Positions 7,260-15,810 of a stretch of DNA of 64,000 bases are shown here, one piece after another. The stretch covers positions 272,760-336,759 of the forward strand of contig NZ_JAJTWU010000010.1 in the NCBI RefSeq assembly GCF_021353265.1. Reading direction: 5' to 3'. The notes below the pieces were generated by a model that had not been told where the DNA came from, made no database searches, and saw only the letters and a program-made list of their open reading frames with translations. A program made the translations under genes and the position numbers. Numbering within the stretch: position 1 is the stretch's first letter; each line of letters opens with the position of its first letter. The stretch is from Pelomonas cellulosilytica. GTDB lineage: Bacteria; Pseudomonadota; Gammaproteobacteria; Burkholderiales; Burkholderiaceae_C.

Positions 7260-9956
7260 ATGGACCACCATTTCCTCACCCCGTTGTTCATGCCCGCCTC
7301 GGTGGTCGTCTTCGCCGGCCCTCCGGACGCTCCCGACCGCCAGACCCGCCAGGCGCGCGTACTGCGCGCCGCGCTCGAAGCCGCCCCGGGCACCAATCCG
7401 CCGCAATTCCTGGACGGCGACACGACCGGCACGCTCGGCGAACTGGCACGCTCCCGCGCCGATCTGGCCATCATTGCGCTGCCGCCCGACGAGATCGCGC
7501 CAGCGCTGGAAGTGGCTGGCCGCATCGCCTGCCGCTCTGCGCTCATCATCAGCGACGGCATCGACGCCGAGCTGGCGGCGCAGCTCAAGCGCATCGCCCG
7601 CCGCGAAGGCGTGCACCTGCTGGGCCCGAACTGCCTGGGCTTTCAGCGCCCGCACCTGAAGCTCAATGCCAGCGCCGCCGGGCCGCTGGCCGCAGAAGGC
7701 TCGCTGGCGCTGGTGTCGCAGTCCGGCGCGCTCACGTCGGCGATGCTGGACTGGGCGCGGCAGAACCATGTCGGCTTCAGCCAGGTCGTCTCGCTGGGGC
7801 CTAACGCTGCGGTGGACCTCGCCCAGGTGCTGGACTTCCTCGCCGCCGACGCGCGCACGCAGAGCATCGTCGTCTACCTCGAAGGCATCTCCAGCGCGCG
7901 CCGCTTCATGAGCGCGCTGCGCTCGGCCGCGCATGCCAAGCCGGTGGTGGTGCTGAAGGCCGGCCGCCGCAGCGCCGGCAACGAGGCGGCGCTGACGCAC
8001 AGCCGCGCCATCGTCGGCAGCGACGACGTGTTCGACGCCGCGCTGCGCCGCGCTGGCGCCGTGCGCGTGCGCAGCTTCGTCGAGCTGTTCTCCGCGGCCA
8101 AATGCCTGGCCGCACGCTACCGGCCCGTGGGCAAGCGGCTGGCCATCATCACGAACGGCGGCGGCCCCGGCGTGCTGGCGGCGGACTGGGTCAGCGAGAT
8201 CGGCCTGCAGCTCGGCAAGCTGTCGACCGACGTGGCCCGTGCGCTGCAGCCGCGCCTGGCAGAGGGCGCCTCGCTGGCCGACCTCGTCGACCTCGGCGCC
8301 GCGGCGACGCCCGAGCACTTCCGCGCCGCCATTGAGGCCGCCGCGCAGGACGTGACGGTGGACGGCCTGCTGGTCGTCTACGCGCCGCAGATCGGCTCCG
8401 ACGCGGCCGAGACCGCGCGAGCCGTCGTCGCCGCCAAGGCCGGCACGGCCAAGCCGCTGCTGGCCTGCTGGATGGGCGACGCGTCGGTGCAGGAGGCGCG
8501 CCGCGTGCTGAACGAAGCCGCCGTCGCCAACTTCCGCACGCCCGAGGCCGCCGTTGGCGCCTTCGGCAACATTGCCAGCTTCTACGCCAACCAGCAGCTG
8601 CTGATGCAGACGCCGCCGCCGATGTCCACGCTGGCCCAGCCGGACGTGGAGGCCGCGCGACTGCTCATCGAAAGCGTGCTGGCCGAGCGCCGCCGCACGC
8701 TGACCGAGATGGAGAGCAAGGCGCTGCTGGCAGCCTTCCACATTCCCGTCACGCAGACGGTGCTGGCGCGCAGCGCGACCGAGGCCATGATGCTGGCCAC
8801 CCAGCTGGGCTTCCCCGTGGCGCTGAAGATCGACTCGCCCGACATCTCGCACAAGAGCGACGTGCAGGGCGTGGCGCTGAACATCCAGAGCGGCGCGGCC
8901 GCCCGCGACACCTTCAACGAGATGGTGGCCCGTGTAAAGCGGCTGCAGCCGCAGGCGCGCATCAACGGCGTGACGGTGCAGAAGATGGCGCGCGCGCGGC
9001 GCGGCCACGAGGTCTGCGTGGGCCTCGTAACAGACGAGGCCTTCGGCCCGGCCATCGTCTTCGGCGCTGGCGGCACGATGATCGAGCTGATCGCCGACCG
9101 CGCAATGGAACTGCCACCACTGAACCAGTTCCTGGCCCGCCGTCTCGTCGAGCGCGCCCGCGTGGCCGAGGGCCTGGCCGAAGGCCGCGGCGGCGGCGCG
9201 CCGGCCGACATGGAGGCACTGGAACGCGTGCTGTTGCGCGTATCGGAGATGGTCTGCGAGTTCCCGCAGCTGCGCGAGATGGATATCAACCCGCTGATCG
9301 TCGACGAGCACGGCGCCATCGCGGTGGACGCACGCGTCGTGCTGCAGCCCGGGCCGCAAGGCGGCATCGCGCGCGCCTTCGACTACCCGCACCTGGCCAT
9401 CCTGCCGTACCCGGCACGCTTCGAACAGGTCTGGCCACTGGCCGGCGGCGGCGAGGTGACCGTGCGACCGGTACGGCCCGACGACGCGCAGATGCTGCAG
9501 GACCTGGTGCGTGGCCTGAAGCCCGAGAGCCGCTACTTCCGCTTCGCCAGCGTCATCAAGGAACTGCCGCCGCAACTGCTGGCGCGGCTCACGCTGATCG
9601 ACTACGACCGCGAGATGGCGCTGGTGGCCGTCTACTGCGAGCGCACGGCGCGCGACGATGGCGGCTTCGACGAGCGCGAGCGCATCGTCGGCGTGAGCCG
9701 CATCATCACCAATGCCGACCAGACGAGTTGCGAATTCAGCCTGCTGGTGGCCGACGACTTCGGCGGCAAGGGCCTGGGCTCACGGCTGATGGAGGGCATC
9801 ACCGATGCCGCCCGCGAGAAGGGTCTGAGTGACATCGAAGGCCTGGTGCTGAGCAACAACGCGGACATGCTCAAGCTGATGCGCGGCCTGGGCTTCACGG
9901 TCAAGCCGTTTGCGGACGATCCTGACTTCAAGCTGGTGACGCGGGCGCTCGATTAG
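7260..9956 (+). CDS. Pat/PatZ-type protein lysine acetyltransferase (NDP-forming acyl-CoA synthetase fused to GNAT)
   Basis: An 898-residue protein with the order CoA-binding domain (about 10-140), succinyl-CoA-ligase-like flavodoxin domains (about 150-460), ATP-grasp domain (about 480-710) and a C-terminal GNAT domain (about 735-895, acetyl-CoA loop in FGGKGLGSRLMEG). Salmonella Pat and E. coli PatZ have this layout and acetylate acetyl-CoA synthetase and other lysines. In those enzymes the ligase half is considered inactive. Here the position of the catalytic histidine appears to read ALTHSRAIVG, so a histidine may be retained. It is probably cotranscribed with the HDAC-like gene upstream. 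Confidence 0.88.
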   Translation: MDHHFLTPLFMPASVVVFAGPPDAPDRQTRQARVLRAALEAAPGTNPPQFLDGDTTGTLGELARSRADLAIIALPPDEIAPALEVAGRIACRSALIISDGIDAELAAQLKRIARREGVHLLGPNCLGFQRPHLKLNASAAGPLAAEGSLALVSQSGALTSAMLDWARQNHVGFSQVVSLGPNAAVDLAQVLDFLAADARTQSIVVYLEGISSARRFMSALRSAAHAKPVVVLKAGRRSAGNEAALTHSRAIVGSDDVFDAALRRAGAVRVRSFVELFSAAKCLAARYRPVGKRLAIITNGGGPGVLAADWVSEIGLQLGKLSTDVARALQPRLAEGASLADLVDLGAAATPEHFRAAIEAAAQDVTVDGLLVVYAPQIGSDAAETARAVVAAKAGTAKPLLACWMGDASVQEARRVLNEAAVANFRTPEAAVGAFGNIASFYANQQLLMQTPPPMSTLAQPDVEAARLLIESVLAERRRTLTEMESKALLAAFHIPVTQTVLARSATEAMMLATQLGFPVALKIDSPDISHKSDVQGVALNIQSGAAARDTFNEMVARVKRLQPQARINGVTVQKMARARRGHEVCVGLVTDEAFGPAIVFGAGGTMIELIADRAMELPPLNQFLARRLVERARVAEGLAEGRGGGAPADMEALERVLLRVSEMVCEFPQLREMDINPLIVDEHGAIAVDARVVLQPGPQGGIARAFDYPHLAILPYPARFEQVWPLAGGGEVTVRPVRPDDAQMLQDLVRGLKPESRYFRFASVIKELPPQLLARLTLIDYDREMALVAVYCERTARDDGGFDERERIVGVSRIITNADQTSCEFSLLVADDFGGKGLGSRLMEGITDAAREKGLSDIEGLVLSNNADMLKLMRGLGFTVKPFADDPDFKLVTRALD

Positions 9957-9962
9957 CCGGGT

Positions 9963-10901
9963 TCAACGCAGGCGGGCGAGGCGCTCCGTCAGCAGCGCGA
10001 AGAAGCCGTCCGCGTCCACATGCCGCAGCACCTGCGCGTTGGCGGACAGGCCGGTGACGCCCCACCAGTCGATGACGCTCATGCCACGCGTCAGCTCGCT
10101 GTGCGTCTCGATGCGCACATTGCAGTCGCGCCCGCTGAACAGTTGCGGTTGCAACAGCCAGGCGATGACGCAGGGGTCGTGCAGCGGGCCGCCGTCCTGG
10201 CCGTATTTCTCTTCGTCATAGCGCTCGAAGAACTCCATCCACGCGGCCACAACCGTGCCCACGCGGTTGCCCACGCGGCGGATAGCGTCGATGCGAGCGG
10301 CCGTCGTCAGCACCTGGTGCGTGACGTCCAGCGGCGCCATCGTGATCGGCACGCCGCTGGTGAAGACTTCGTGCGCCGCCTGCGGGTCGACGTAGACGTT
10401 GAACTCGGCGGCCGGCGTGACGTTGCCGCCCTCGAAGAAGCCGCCGCCCATCAGCACGATGCGGCGGATGCGCGGCGCGATGTCCGGCGCCTGGCGCAGC
10501 GCCAGCGCGATGTTGGTCAGCGGGCCAAGCGGGCACAGCGTCACGGTGCCGGCCTCGCGCTCGCGCAGCGTCTGCACGATGAAATCGACCGCGTGGCGCG
10601 GGTCCACCGGCAGCGTTGGCTCGGGCAGGTCCACGCCGTTCAGGCCGGTATCGCCGTGCACATGCTCGGCGGTGACGAGATCGCGGTCCAGCGGCCGGTC
10701 GGCGCCGGCGCAGACCGGCACGTCGTCGCGGCCAGCCAACTCCAGCACCTTGCGAGCGTTCAGCGTCGTCAGCCGCAGCGGCACGTTGCCGGCCACGGTG
10801 GTCACGCCCAGCAGTTCCAGCTCTGGGCTCGCGGCGGCGAGCAGCAGTGCGACGGCGTCGTCCTGGCCGGGGTCGGTGTCGATGATGATGGGGGTGGTCA
10901 T
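9963..10901 (-). CDS. Inosine-uridine preferring nucleoside hydrolase
   Basis: A 312-residue IunH-family N-ribohydrolase. The N terminus carries the calcium/ribose-binding motif DTDPGQDD (D8, D10, D14, D15), and the later segments VLMGGGFFEGGNVTPAAEFN and HDPCVIAWLL fit the substrate pocket. These enzymes split ribonucleosides into base plus ribose for salvage. No signal peptide is seen, so it acts in the cytoplasm. The ATG overlaps the TGA of the preceding fumarylacetoacetase-like gene (ATGA). The gene converges with the Pat gene. Confidence 0.92.
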   Translation of the reverse strand: MTTPIIIDTDPGQDDAVALLLAAASPELELLGVTTVAGNVPLRLTTLNARKVLELAGRDDVPVCAGADRPLDRDLVTAEHVHGDTGLNGVDLPEPTLPVDPRHAVDFIVQTLREREAGTVTLCPLGPLTNIALALRQAPDIAPRIRRIVLMGGGFFEGGNVTPAAEFNVYVDPQAAHEVFTSGVPITMAPLDVTHQVLTTAARIDAIRRVGNRVGTVVAAWMEFFERYDEEKYGQDGGPLHDPCVIAWLLQPQLFSGRDCNVRIETHSELTRGMSVIDWWGVTGLSANAQVLRHVDADGFFALLTERLARLR

Positions 10902-11665
10902 GCGGCAGGAAGTTCGAGGTCGATGGCGCCGAAGCAGGTGTTGCCGTCGGCTGTCTTGAGATCCAGGTGAAGGCTGTCGCCGGCTGCAAGCGCCACGTCC
11001 AAGGCGCCGAGCGACGCGCCGACGACCTGGCCGGCGCGCAGCGCACGCAGCCGGGCCACACGGGCGAGCGCGTCCCCGGGCTCGGCGCTGACGTCGCGCG
11101 GCTCGCGCTTGCTACCGTTGTGCAGCGCGACGAGCCGTGCCTGCAGCCGGCCGGCGTTCCAGCCCTCACCCAGCTCGCCCGGCGTCACGGCCAGCGGCGC
11201 GGCCTGGGTGGCGACCAGCTCGCCGGCCACGCGCCAGTCCACCGCCAGCGTCAGCAGCCGCAGCGCATCGAGCGCGGCCGGCGCATCGCTGGCAGCAGAG
11301 AGGTCGCCCGTCAGGCCGGCCAGGACCGCCTCGCCCATGGCCGGCGCGCGCAGCGGCTGGTGCGGCGGCGCGAAGTGGCCGGCGTCGCGGCGGATGCCGC
11401 CTTCGCCATCTACCACCGCCCAGCCGAAGGCACGCGGCAGCGGAGCCAGGCACTTGTCAGGCTCGAACGCGAAGGCATGGCGCAACTTGCCGTGGTTGAG
11501 CTGCACGGCGAGGTCCTCCAGCTGCGGCGCGAGGAAGCCCCAGTCGTCCAGCACCTGTTGCAGGCGCGTGGCGATGCCTGTGGCGTAATGGGCTTGGGTC
11601 AGGTCGCGCGAGACGACGACGAGGTGGCCGTCGCGCGAGCCGTCGGCGTAGCTGGCGAGTTTCAT
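10898..11665 (-). CDS. Shortened fumarylacetoacetate hydrolase-family protein, possibly non-catalytic
   Basis: A 255-residue product whose N terminus (MKLASYADGSRDGHLVVVSRDL) and later parts (VTPGELGEGWNAGR, LRAGQVVGA) match the larger (~330 aa) FAH-family proteins of Burkholderiales. The central block that normally carries the substrate loop and the E-x-E metal ligands is mostly missing. The surviving stretch reads GEAVLAGLTGDL, so the second acidic ligand appears replaced by valine. It is coupled by ATGA overlap to the nucleoside hydrolase gene. Family membership is clear from the ends; loss of hydrolase activity is inferred. Confidence 0.75.
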   Translation of the reverse strand: MKLASYADGSRDGHLVVVSRDLTQAHYATGIATRLQQVLDDWGFLAPQLEDLAVQLNHGKLRHAFAFEPDKCLAPLPRAFGWAVVDGEGGIRRDAGHFAPPHQPLRAPAMGEAVLAGLTGDLSAASDAPAALDALRLLTLAVDWRVAGELVATQAAPLAVTPGELGEGWNAGRLQARLVALHNGSKREPRDVSAEPGDALARVARLRALRAGQVVGASLGALDVALAAGDSLHLDLKTADGNTCFGAIDLELPAA

Positions 11666-11725
11666 GGGAAGTCGCGGAGTGTGAGGGGCCGTCCGGGGTC
11701 GGCCGACTGATGGCAGCATTGTGCG

Positions 11726-12619
11726 ATGCGCGCCCGCCTGCTCCCGCCTCGCGCCGCCTGGTTCGCGCTGGCGGCCAGCCTCGCGGTGCATTCGCTGCTG
11801 TTGGGCGGGGATCGCGAACGCCGCGACGCGCCACGCCCGCCCCGCGCCGTCACGCTGGCCCTGCCGATCGCGCCGGCCACGCCACGGCCCGCCCCGCAGG
11901 CCGAGGCCGCACCGCCCGCACCACCAAGCCGTTCGCGCCCGCCGCAGGACAAGCCCGCGGCTCCGGCCGCCGAGACACCGGCGGCGGCGGCGGCCGAGGC
12001 GCCGCCGTTGCGGCTGGCCGGCCCCGCGTCCTGGCCCTACCGGCTGCGCCAGGACGGCCAGGACGGTGACGCGCTGCTGGACTGGCAGCCCCAGCCCGAT
12101 GGCCGCTACACGCTGCGGCTGACGCGCCGCATCGGCGAGCGCGCGCTGCCCGCGCTGGAAAGCCTGGGCCGCACCGGCGGTGGCGGCCTGGCGCCCGAGC
12201 GCTTCGCCTTGCAGCGCGGCGGCCGAGACCGGCAGGCCATCAATTTCGACAGCGAGGGGCGGCGCGTCAGTTTCTCCGCCAGCCCCGCGCAGCTGCCGCT
12301 GCCGGACGGCGCACAGGACCGTCTGTCCTGGTGGCTGCAGCTGGCCGCGCTGGTGCAGGCCGCGCCGGCACCGGGCGGACGCTGGCGGCTGTGGGTCGCC
12401 GGCGTGCGCGGGGAGCTGCGGGAGTGGGTGTTCAAGGCGGTCGATGGCGACCCTGTCGATGCCGGCGCGCTGCACCTACGACGTCAGTCGCTCGGCGAGC
12501 ACGACCCGGGCATCGACGTCTGGCTGGACACGTCCCGCGGCTACTGGCCCGTCCGTCTGCGCTACGGCGACCCGGAGACGAAGGGTTACGAAATCACGTT
12601 GGCCGACGTGAACTCCTGA
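11726..12619 (+). CDS. DUF3108 domain-containing envelope protein
   Basis: A 297-residue protein. It has one N-terminal hydrophobic segment (AAWFALAASLAVHSLLLGG), a Pro/Ala-rich linker (about residues 35-95) and a beta-rich DUF3108 domain to the end (DYEW-like core PYRLRQDGQDGDALLDWQ, WLDTSRGYWPVRLRYGDPE). The TonB-like layout (membrane anchor, proline linker, periplasmic domain) places the domain in the periplasm. Function is unknown. It diverges from the FAH-like gene with about 60 bases between starts. Confidence 0.82.
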   Translation: MRARLLPPRAAWFALAASLAVHSLLLGGDRERRDAPRPPRAVTLALPIAPATPRPAPQAEAAPPAPPSRSRPPQDKPAAPAAETPAAAAAEAPPLRLAGPASWPYRLRQDGQDGDALLDWQPQPDGRYTLRLTRRIGERALPALESLGRTGGGGLAPERFALQRGGRDRQAINFDSEGRRVSFSASPAQLPLPDGAQDRLSWWLQLAALVQAAPAPGGRWRLWVAGVRGELREWVFKAVDGDPVDAGALHLRRQSLGEHDPGIDVWLDTSRGYWPVRLRYGDPETKGYEITLADVNS

Positions 12620-12742
12620 CGCTTCCTACACGTTGTCAGGCCAGGGGATGACCCGATTTGAACCCCGTTCTGCCAGTATCTGTCCCGACCGGGGCTTGAA
12701 ACGCCCCGCCCAAGCCGCAGTTGAAGCCCCGAGGAGAACTCC

Positions 12743-13015
12743 ATGCACATGCTCTACAACTCCGACAGCTTCATCGTCGTCCAGTTCGACGTGCCGCCCG
12801 CTGAAGAGCTGGCCGGCCCGCAGCTCAACCGCGGCGGTTTCGAGATCGTCGACAAGTTCGCCCGCAAGGAAATCTTCATCGAAGGCGCGCTGGCCGAATC
12901 CTTCCAGCAGGGCGTGCAGGCGCTCATCGAGGACGGCGAGCCGTCCGAGGACGAACTGGACGCCTTCATCGAGCGCTACGCGCTGATGGGCCAGCAGCCG
13001 GTCGTGATGCACTGA
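12743..13015 (+). CDS. DUF3567 family small protein
   Basis: A 90-residue acidic cytoplasmic protein beginning MHMLYNSDSFIVVQFD. It contains GGFEIVDKFARKEIFIEG and an acidic C-terminal helix (SEDELDAFIERYALMGQQPVVMH). This matches DUF3567, a family I know mainly from Burkholderiales; its function is not known. A good GAGGAGAA ribosome-binding site precedes the ATG. The AAA+ ATPase gene follows about 90 bases later on the same strand. Confidence 0.88.
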   Translation: MHMLYNSDSFIVVQFDVPPAEELAGPQLNRGGFEIVDKFARKEIFIEGALAESFQQGVQALIEDGEPSEDELDAFIERYALMGQQPVVMH

Positions 13016-13105
13016 ACACTGTCGGGCCGCCTCTTACATTTGATCGGCCTCCAACCCTGATACAAGATGGGCAGCGCCGGCCTTCAGCCGGCAAGGAGCC
13101 CATCG

Positions 13106-15418
13106 ATGGTGAAGCGAGCCGCCGCCGCAGAGACAGCCCCCCGGGCCTCCGCCGCCCGCGTGCTGCCCTCGCCCGGCCTGGACAGCGCCCCGGTGCTGGA
13201 CCGCATGTGCTCGCAGTTCGTGCTGACGCTGACCGTCAAGCACGCCGGGCGGTTCAACCTGCGCCGCGACTTCAACGGCCTGCTTTCCTTCACAGGTCGC
13301 CACCTCGTGTGGCCTGTGCGCGTGCTGCAGCGCTTGCGTGGCTACCTGGGTCAGCGCTGCACCGGAAACGAGCTGTGGCGCGGCCATGAAGCGCTGCCGG
13401 ACGACGTCTTCCTTGAACGCTTCGGCCAATGGAGCGGCCCGTTCTCCGAGGGCACGCTGTTCTTCTACCTGGACGAATACGCCAAGGACGCGCCCAAGGA
13501 CATGATGGCGCTGCTCGCCACCACGTGCGAGCACCTGGACCGCCAGCTCAAGCGCGAGTCCACGCTGGTCGAGAAGAACATCGACGCGCTGGGCCAGTTG
13601 CTGCAGCTGAACCCGGCCGAGCGCGCCATCCTGCTGTATGGCACGCTGGCCCGCTACCAGCGCGAGCTGCGCGGCGCGTTGGTCGAATTCAAGGTCAACA
13701 CCGCGCAGGAGGCCTTCGCCGCTATCGCCGCGGTCGCCGGCGTCGACGAGCGCGAGGTGGCCGAGGCACTGCGCGCCGGTTCGCGGCTGGAACGCATCGG
13801 CATGGTGGAGAACCTGATCTCCGAACACAACATCACCGACCTGGCCGACCTGATGAAGGTCAGCGACCAGCTGCCTCCGGTGCTGATGCGCGAGTACCAG
13901 GGACCGCACGACCTGATGGCCGTCTTCACGCGGCCCGCCGTGCCCAGCACGCTGGCGCCGGCCGACTTCCAGTTCGTCGCCGAAGACCTCAGCCTGCTGC
14001 AGGGCCTGCTGCGCCGCGCCGTGGCCACGCATGCCACCGGCGTCAACATCCTGCTCTACGGCCCGCCGGGCACTGGCAAGACGGAACTCGCCAAGGTGGC
14101 CGCAGCCGCGGCGGGGCTGGACCTGTACGAAGTCGAGTACGCCGACCGTGACGGCAATTCGCTGTCCGGCCGCGACCGCTACCGCTCCCTGCAGATCAGC
14201 CAGGTGTTCCTGAAGGCCAGCGCCAACGTGGCGCTACTGTTCGACGAGGTGGAGGACGTGTTCCCGCCGCTGTCTAGCGACACGGCCTCGCTGCTGAACC
14301 GGCTGGACGCCAGCGCCGAAGGTGGTGTCGGCAACTCCGTCAGCGGCAAGGCCTGGGTCAATCAAATCCTGGAAACCAACCCGGTGCCGGTCATCTGGGT
14401 GACCAACCGCATCGAGCAGATCGACCCCGCCTTCCGCCGCCGCTTCCAGTACCACCTGGAGCTGAAGTCGCCACCGCCCGGCGCCCGCCGCGGGCTCGTC
14501 GCCAAGGCGCTGGGCGAGGTGGCCATCAGCGAGGCCTTCATCGCCAAGCTGGCCGAACGCCCGGGCCTGACGCCGGCGCAGATCCGCACGGCGGTGCGCT
14601 TCGCGCAGCTAGCCGGCTCGCCCGACGACGCCGAGAAGCTCATCGAACGGCAATTGCAGAACGCCGACAAGGCGCTGGGCCGTGACGACGGAGCCAGCCT
14701 GGCCCGCCCCTGCGTCACGCAGTACACGCTGGACCTGCTGAACTGCGAGAGCCGTTTCGAGATCCCACGCATCGTTGAGGCGCTGCGCCGCAAAGGTCGC
14801 GGCCAGCTGTGCTTCTACGGGCCTCCCGGCACCGGCAAGACCGCGCTGGCCGAGCACATCGCGCAGGCACTCGGCCGGCCGCTGATGGTGCGCCGCGCCA
14901 GCGACATCGCCAGCAAGTTTGTCGGCGAGACCGAGCAGAACATGGCGCGCATGTTCGAGAGCGCGCAGACGGAAGGCGCCGTACTGCTGCTGGACGAGGC
15001 CGACAGCTTCCTGCGCAGCCGCAGGCACGCGGAGCGCAACTACGAGGTCAGCGAGGTCAATGAGATGCTGGCCGGCATGGAGCGCTTCAATGGGCTCTTC
15101 ATCTGTACGACCAACCTGTTCGACGACCTTGACGAGGCCGCGCTCAGGCGCTTCGCGTTCAAGATCCGCTTCAAGGCCTTGAAGACGGAGCAGCGTGTGG
15201 CGATGTTCGAGCGCGAGGCGGGCGCGGCACCTACCGACGAACAATGCTCGCGCCTCGCGGCGCTGGACTGCTTGGCACATGGCGACTTCGCCGCGGTTCG
15301 TCAGCAGGTAGACATCCTGGGTGAAGCCTTCACGCCGGATGAGTTCCTGGCGCAGCTGGAGGCCGAGCATCGGGCCAAGCCGCAGGTACGAGAGCGCAGG
15401 GGTATCGGGTTCCGCTAG
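13106..15418 (+). CDS. Double AAA+ ATPase (770 aa) of unknown role
   Basis: The protein has an alpha-helical N-terminal region (about 1-280) and then two AAA+ modules. Module 1 has Walker A GPPGTGKT at 319-326 and Walker B LLFDEVEDVF. Module 2 has Walker A GPPGTGKT at 572-579 and Walker B LLLDEADSFL. Between them are ATPase-core segments such as PAFRRRFQYHLELK. Both motifs look intact, so both sites could hydrolyse ATP. The layout resembles CDC48-type remodelers, but the N-domain is not one I recognise. The ATG at 13106 is chosen for the AAGGAG just upstream. Confidence 0.8.
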   Translation: MVKRAAAAETAPRASAARVLPSPGLDSAPVLDRMCSQFVLTLTVKHAGRFNLRRDFNGLLSFTGRHLVWPVRVLQRLRGYLGQRCTGNELWRGHEALPDDVFLERFGQWSGPFSEGTLFFYLDEYAKDAPKDMMALLATTCEHLDRQLKRESTLVEKNIDALGQLLQLNPAERAILLYGTLARYQRELRGALVEFKVNTAQEAFAAIAAVAGVDEREVAEALRAGSRLERIGMVENLISEHNITDLADLMKVSDQLPPVLMREYQGPHDLMAVFTRPAVPSTLAPADFQFVAEDLSLLQGLLRRAVATHATGVNILLYGPPGTGKTELAKVAAAAAGLDLYEVEYADRDGNSLSGRDRYRSLQISQVFLKASANVALLFDEVEDVFPPLSSDTASLLNRLDASAEGGVGNSVSGKAWVNQILETNPVPVIWVTNRIEQIDPAFRRRFQYHLELKSPPPGARRGLVAKALGEVAISEAFIAKLAERPGLTPAQIRTAVRFAQLAGSPDDAEKLIERQLQNADKALGRDDGASLARPCVTQYTLDLLNCESRFEIPRIVEALRRKGRGQLCFYGPPGTGKTALAEHIAQALGRPLMVRRASDIASKFVGETEQNMARMFESAQTEGAVLLLDEADSFLRSRRHAERNYEVSEVNEMLAGMERFNGLFICTTNLFDDLDEAALRRFAFKIRFKALKTEQRVAMFEREAGAAPTDEQCSRLAALDCLAHGDFAAVRQQVDILGEAFTPDEFLAQLEAEHRAKPQVRERRGIGFR

Positions 15419-15810
15419 AACAGCGCGCCTGGTCGATGTCGTCGTCCATCAAAAGTACGAAAGGGCCTCTGACATCAAGCACGCCGCGCCTGGCACCAGC
15501 GGCGGCGTCTTGGGTGGTCTCGTTGCGGCGTCGGCCACGACGCAAAACGGCGGCACAGTGGCATCGACGGCGGCCATCAGGCCGCGGGGAGAGAGGGAGG
15601 AGATCTACATCCGATCGGTCGAAAGCACCTCATCGATCCTTTAGTTTTTGGAATCGATTGGGGCCAGCCGGGCGATGTCGCGCCGGTGCATTTGAAGGCG
15701 AGCGGCACTACCGGTCATGCTGGTGACGCCGCGGGGGCGGAGGCCACCTTCTTGTTCAAGGACTTCAACCCCTGGAACAACCAAGCCCAATCGATCTATC
15801 GCCACATCCT
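15419..15810. other. Gene-free stretch, apparently decayed coding DNA
   Basis: No complete gene is convincing in these 392 bases. A plus-strand frame is open from 15473 to a TGA at 15857-15859 without an ATG until its last few codons. Its distal half (for example LIDPLVFGIDWGQPGDVAPV and FKDFNPWNNQAQSIYRHIL) has protein-like composition. The stretch has visibly more A/T than its neighbours. I read it as the remnant of a truncated gene, but cannot name the family. Confidence 0.4.

Noticed and set aside
7224..9575. 783-codon open frame antisense to the Pat gene
   Set aside because: Composition (Arg/His/Gln/Gly-rich, no domain) and full overlap with a domain-complete gene show it is a GC-rich shadow.
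12650..12700. tRNA-like T-loop pattern (GGGGTTCAAATC on the minus strand)
   Set aside because: Flanking bases do not pair into a T-arm or acceptor stem, and no anticodon arm is found.
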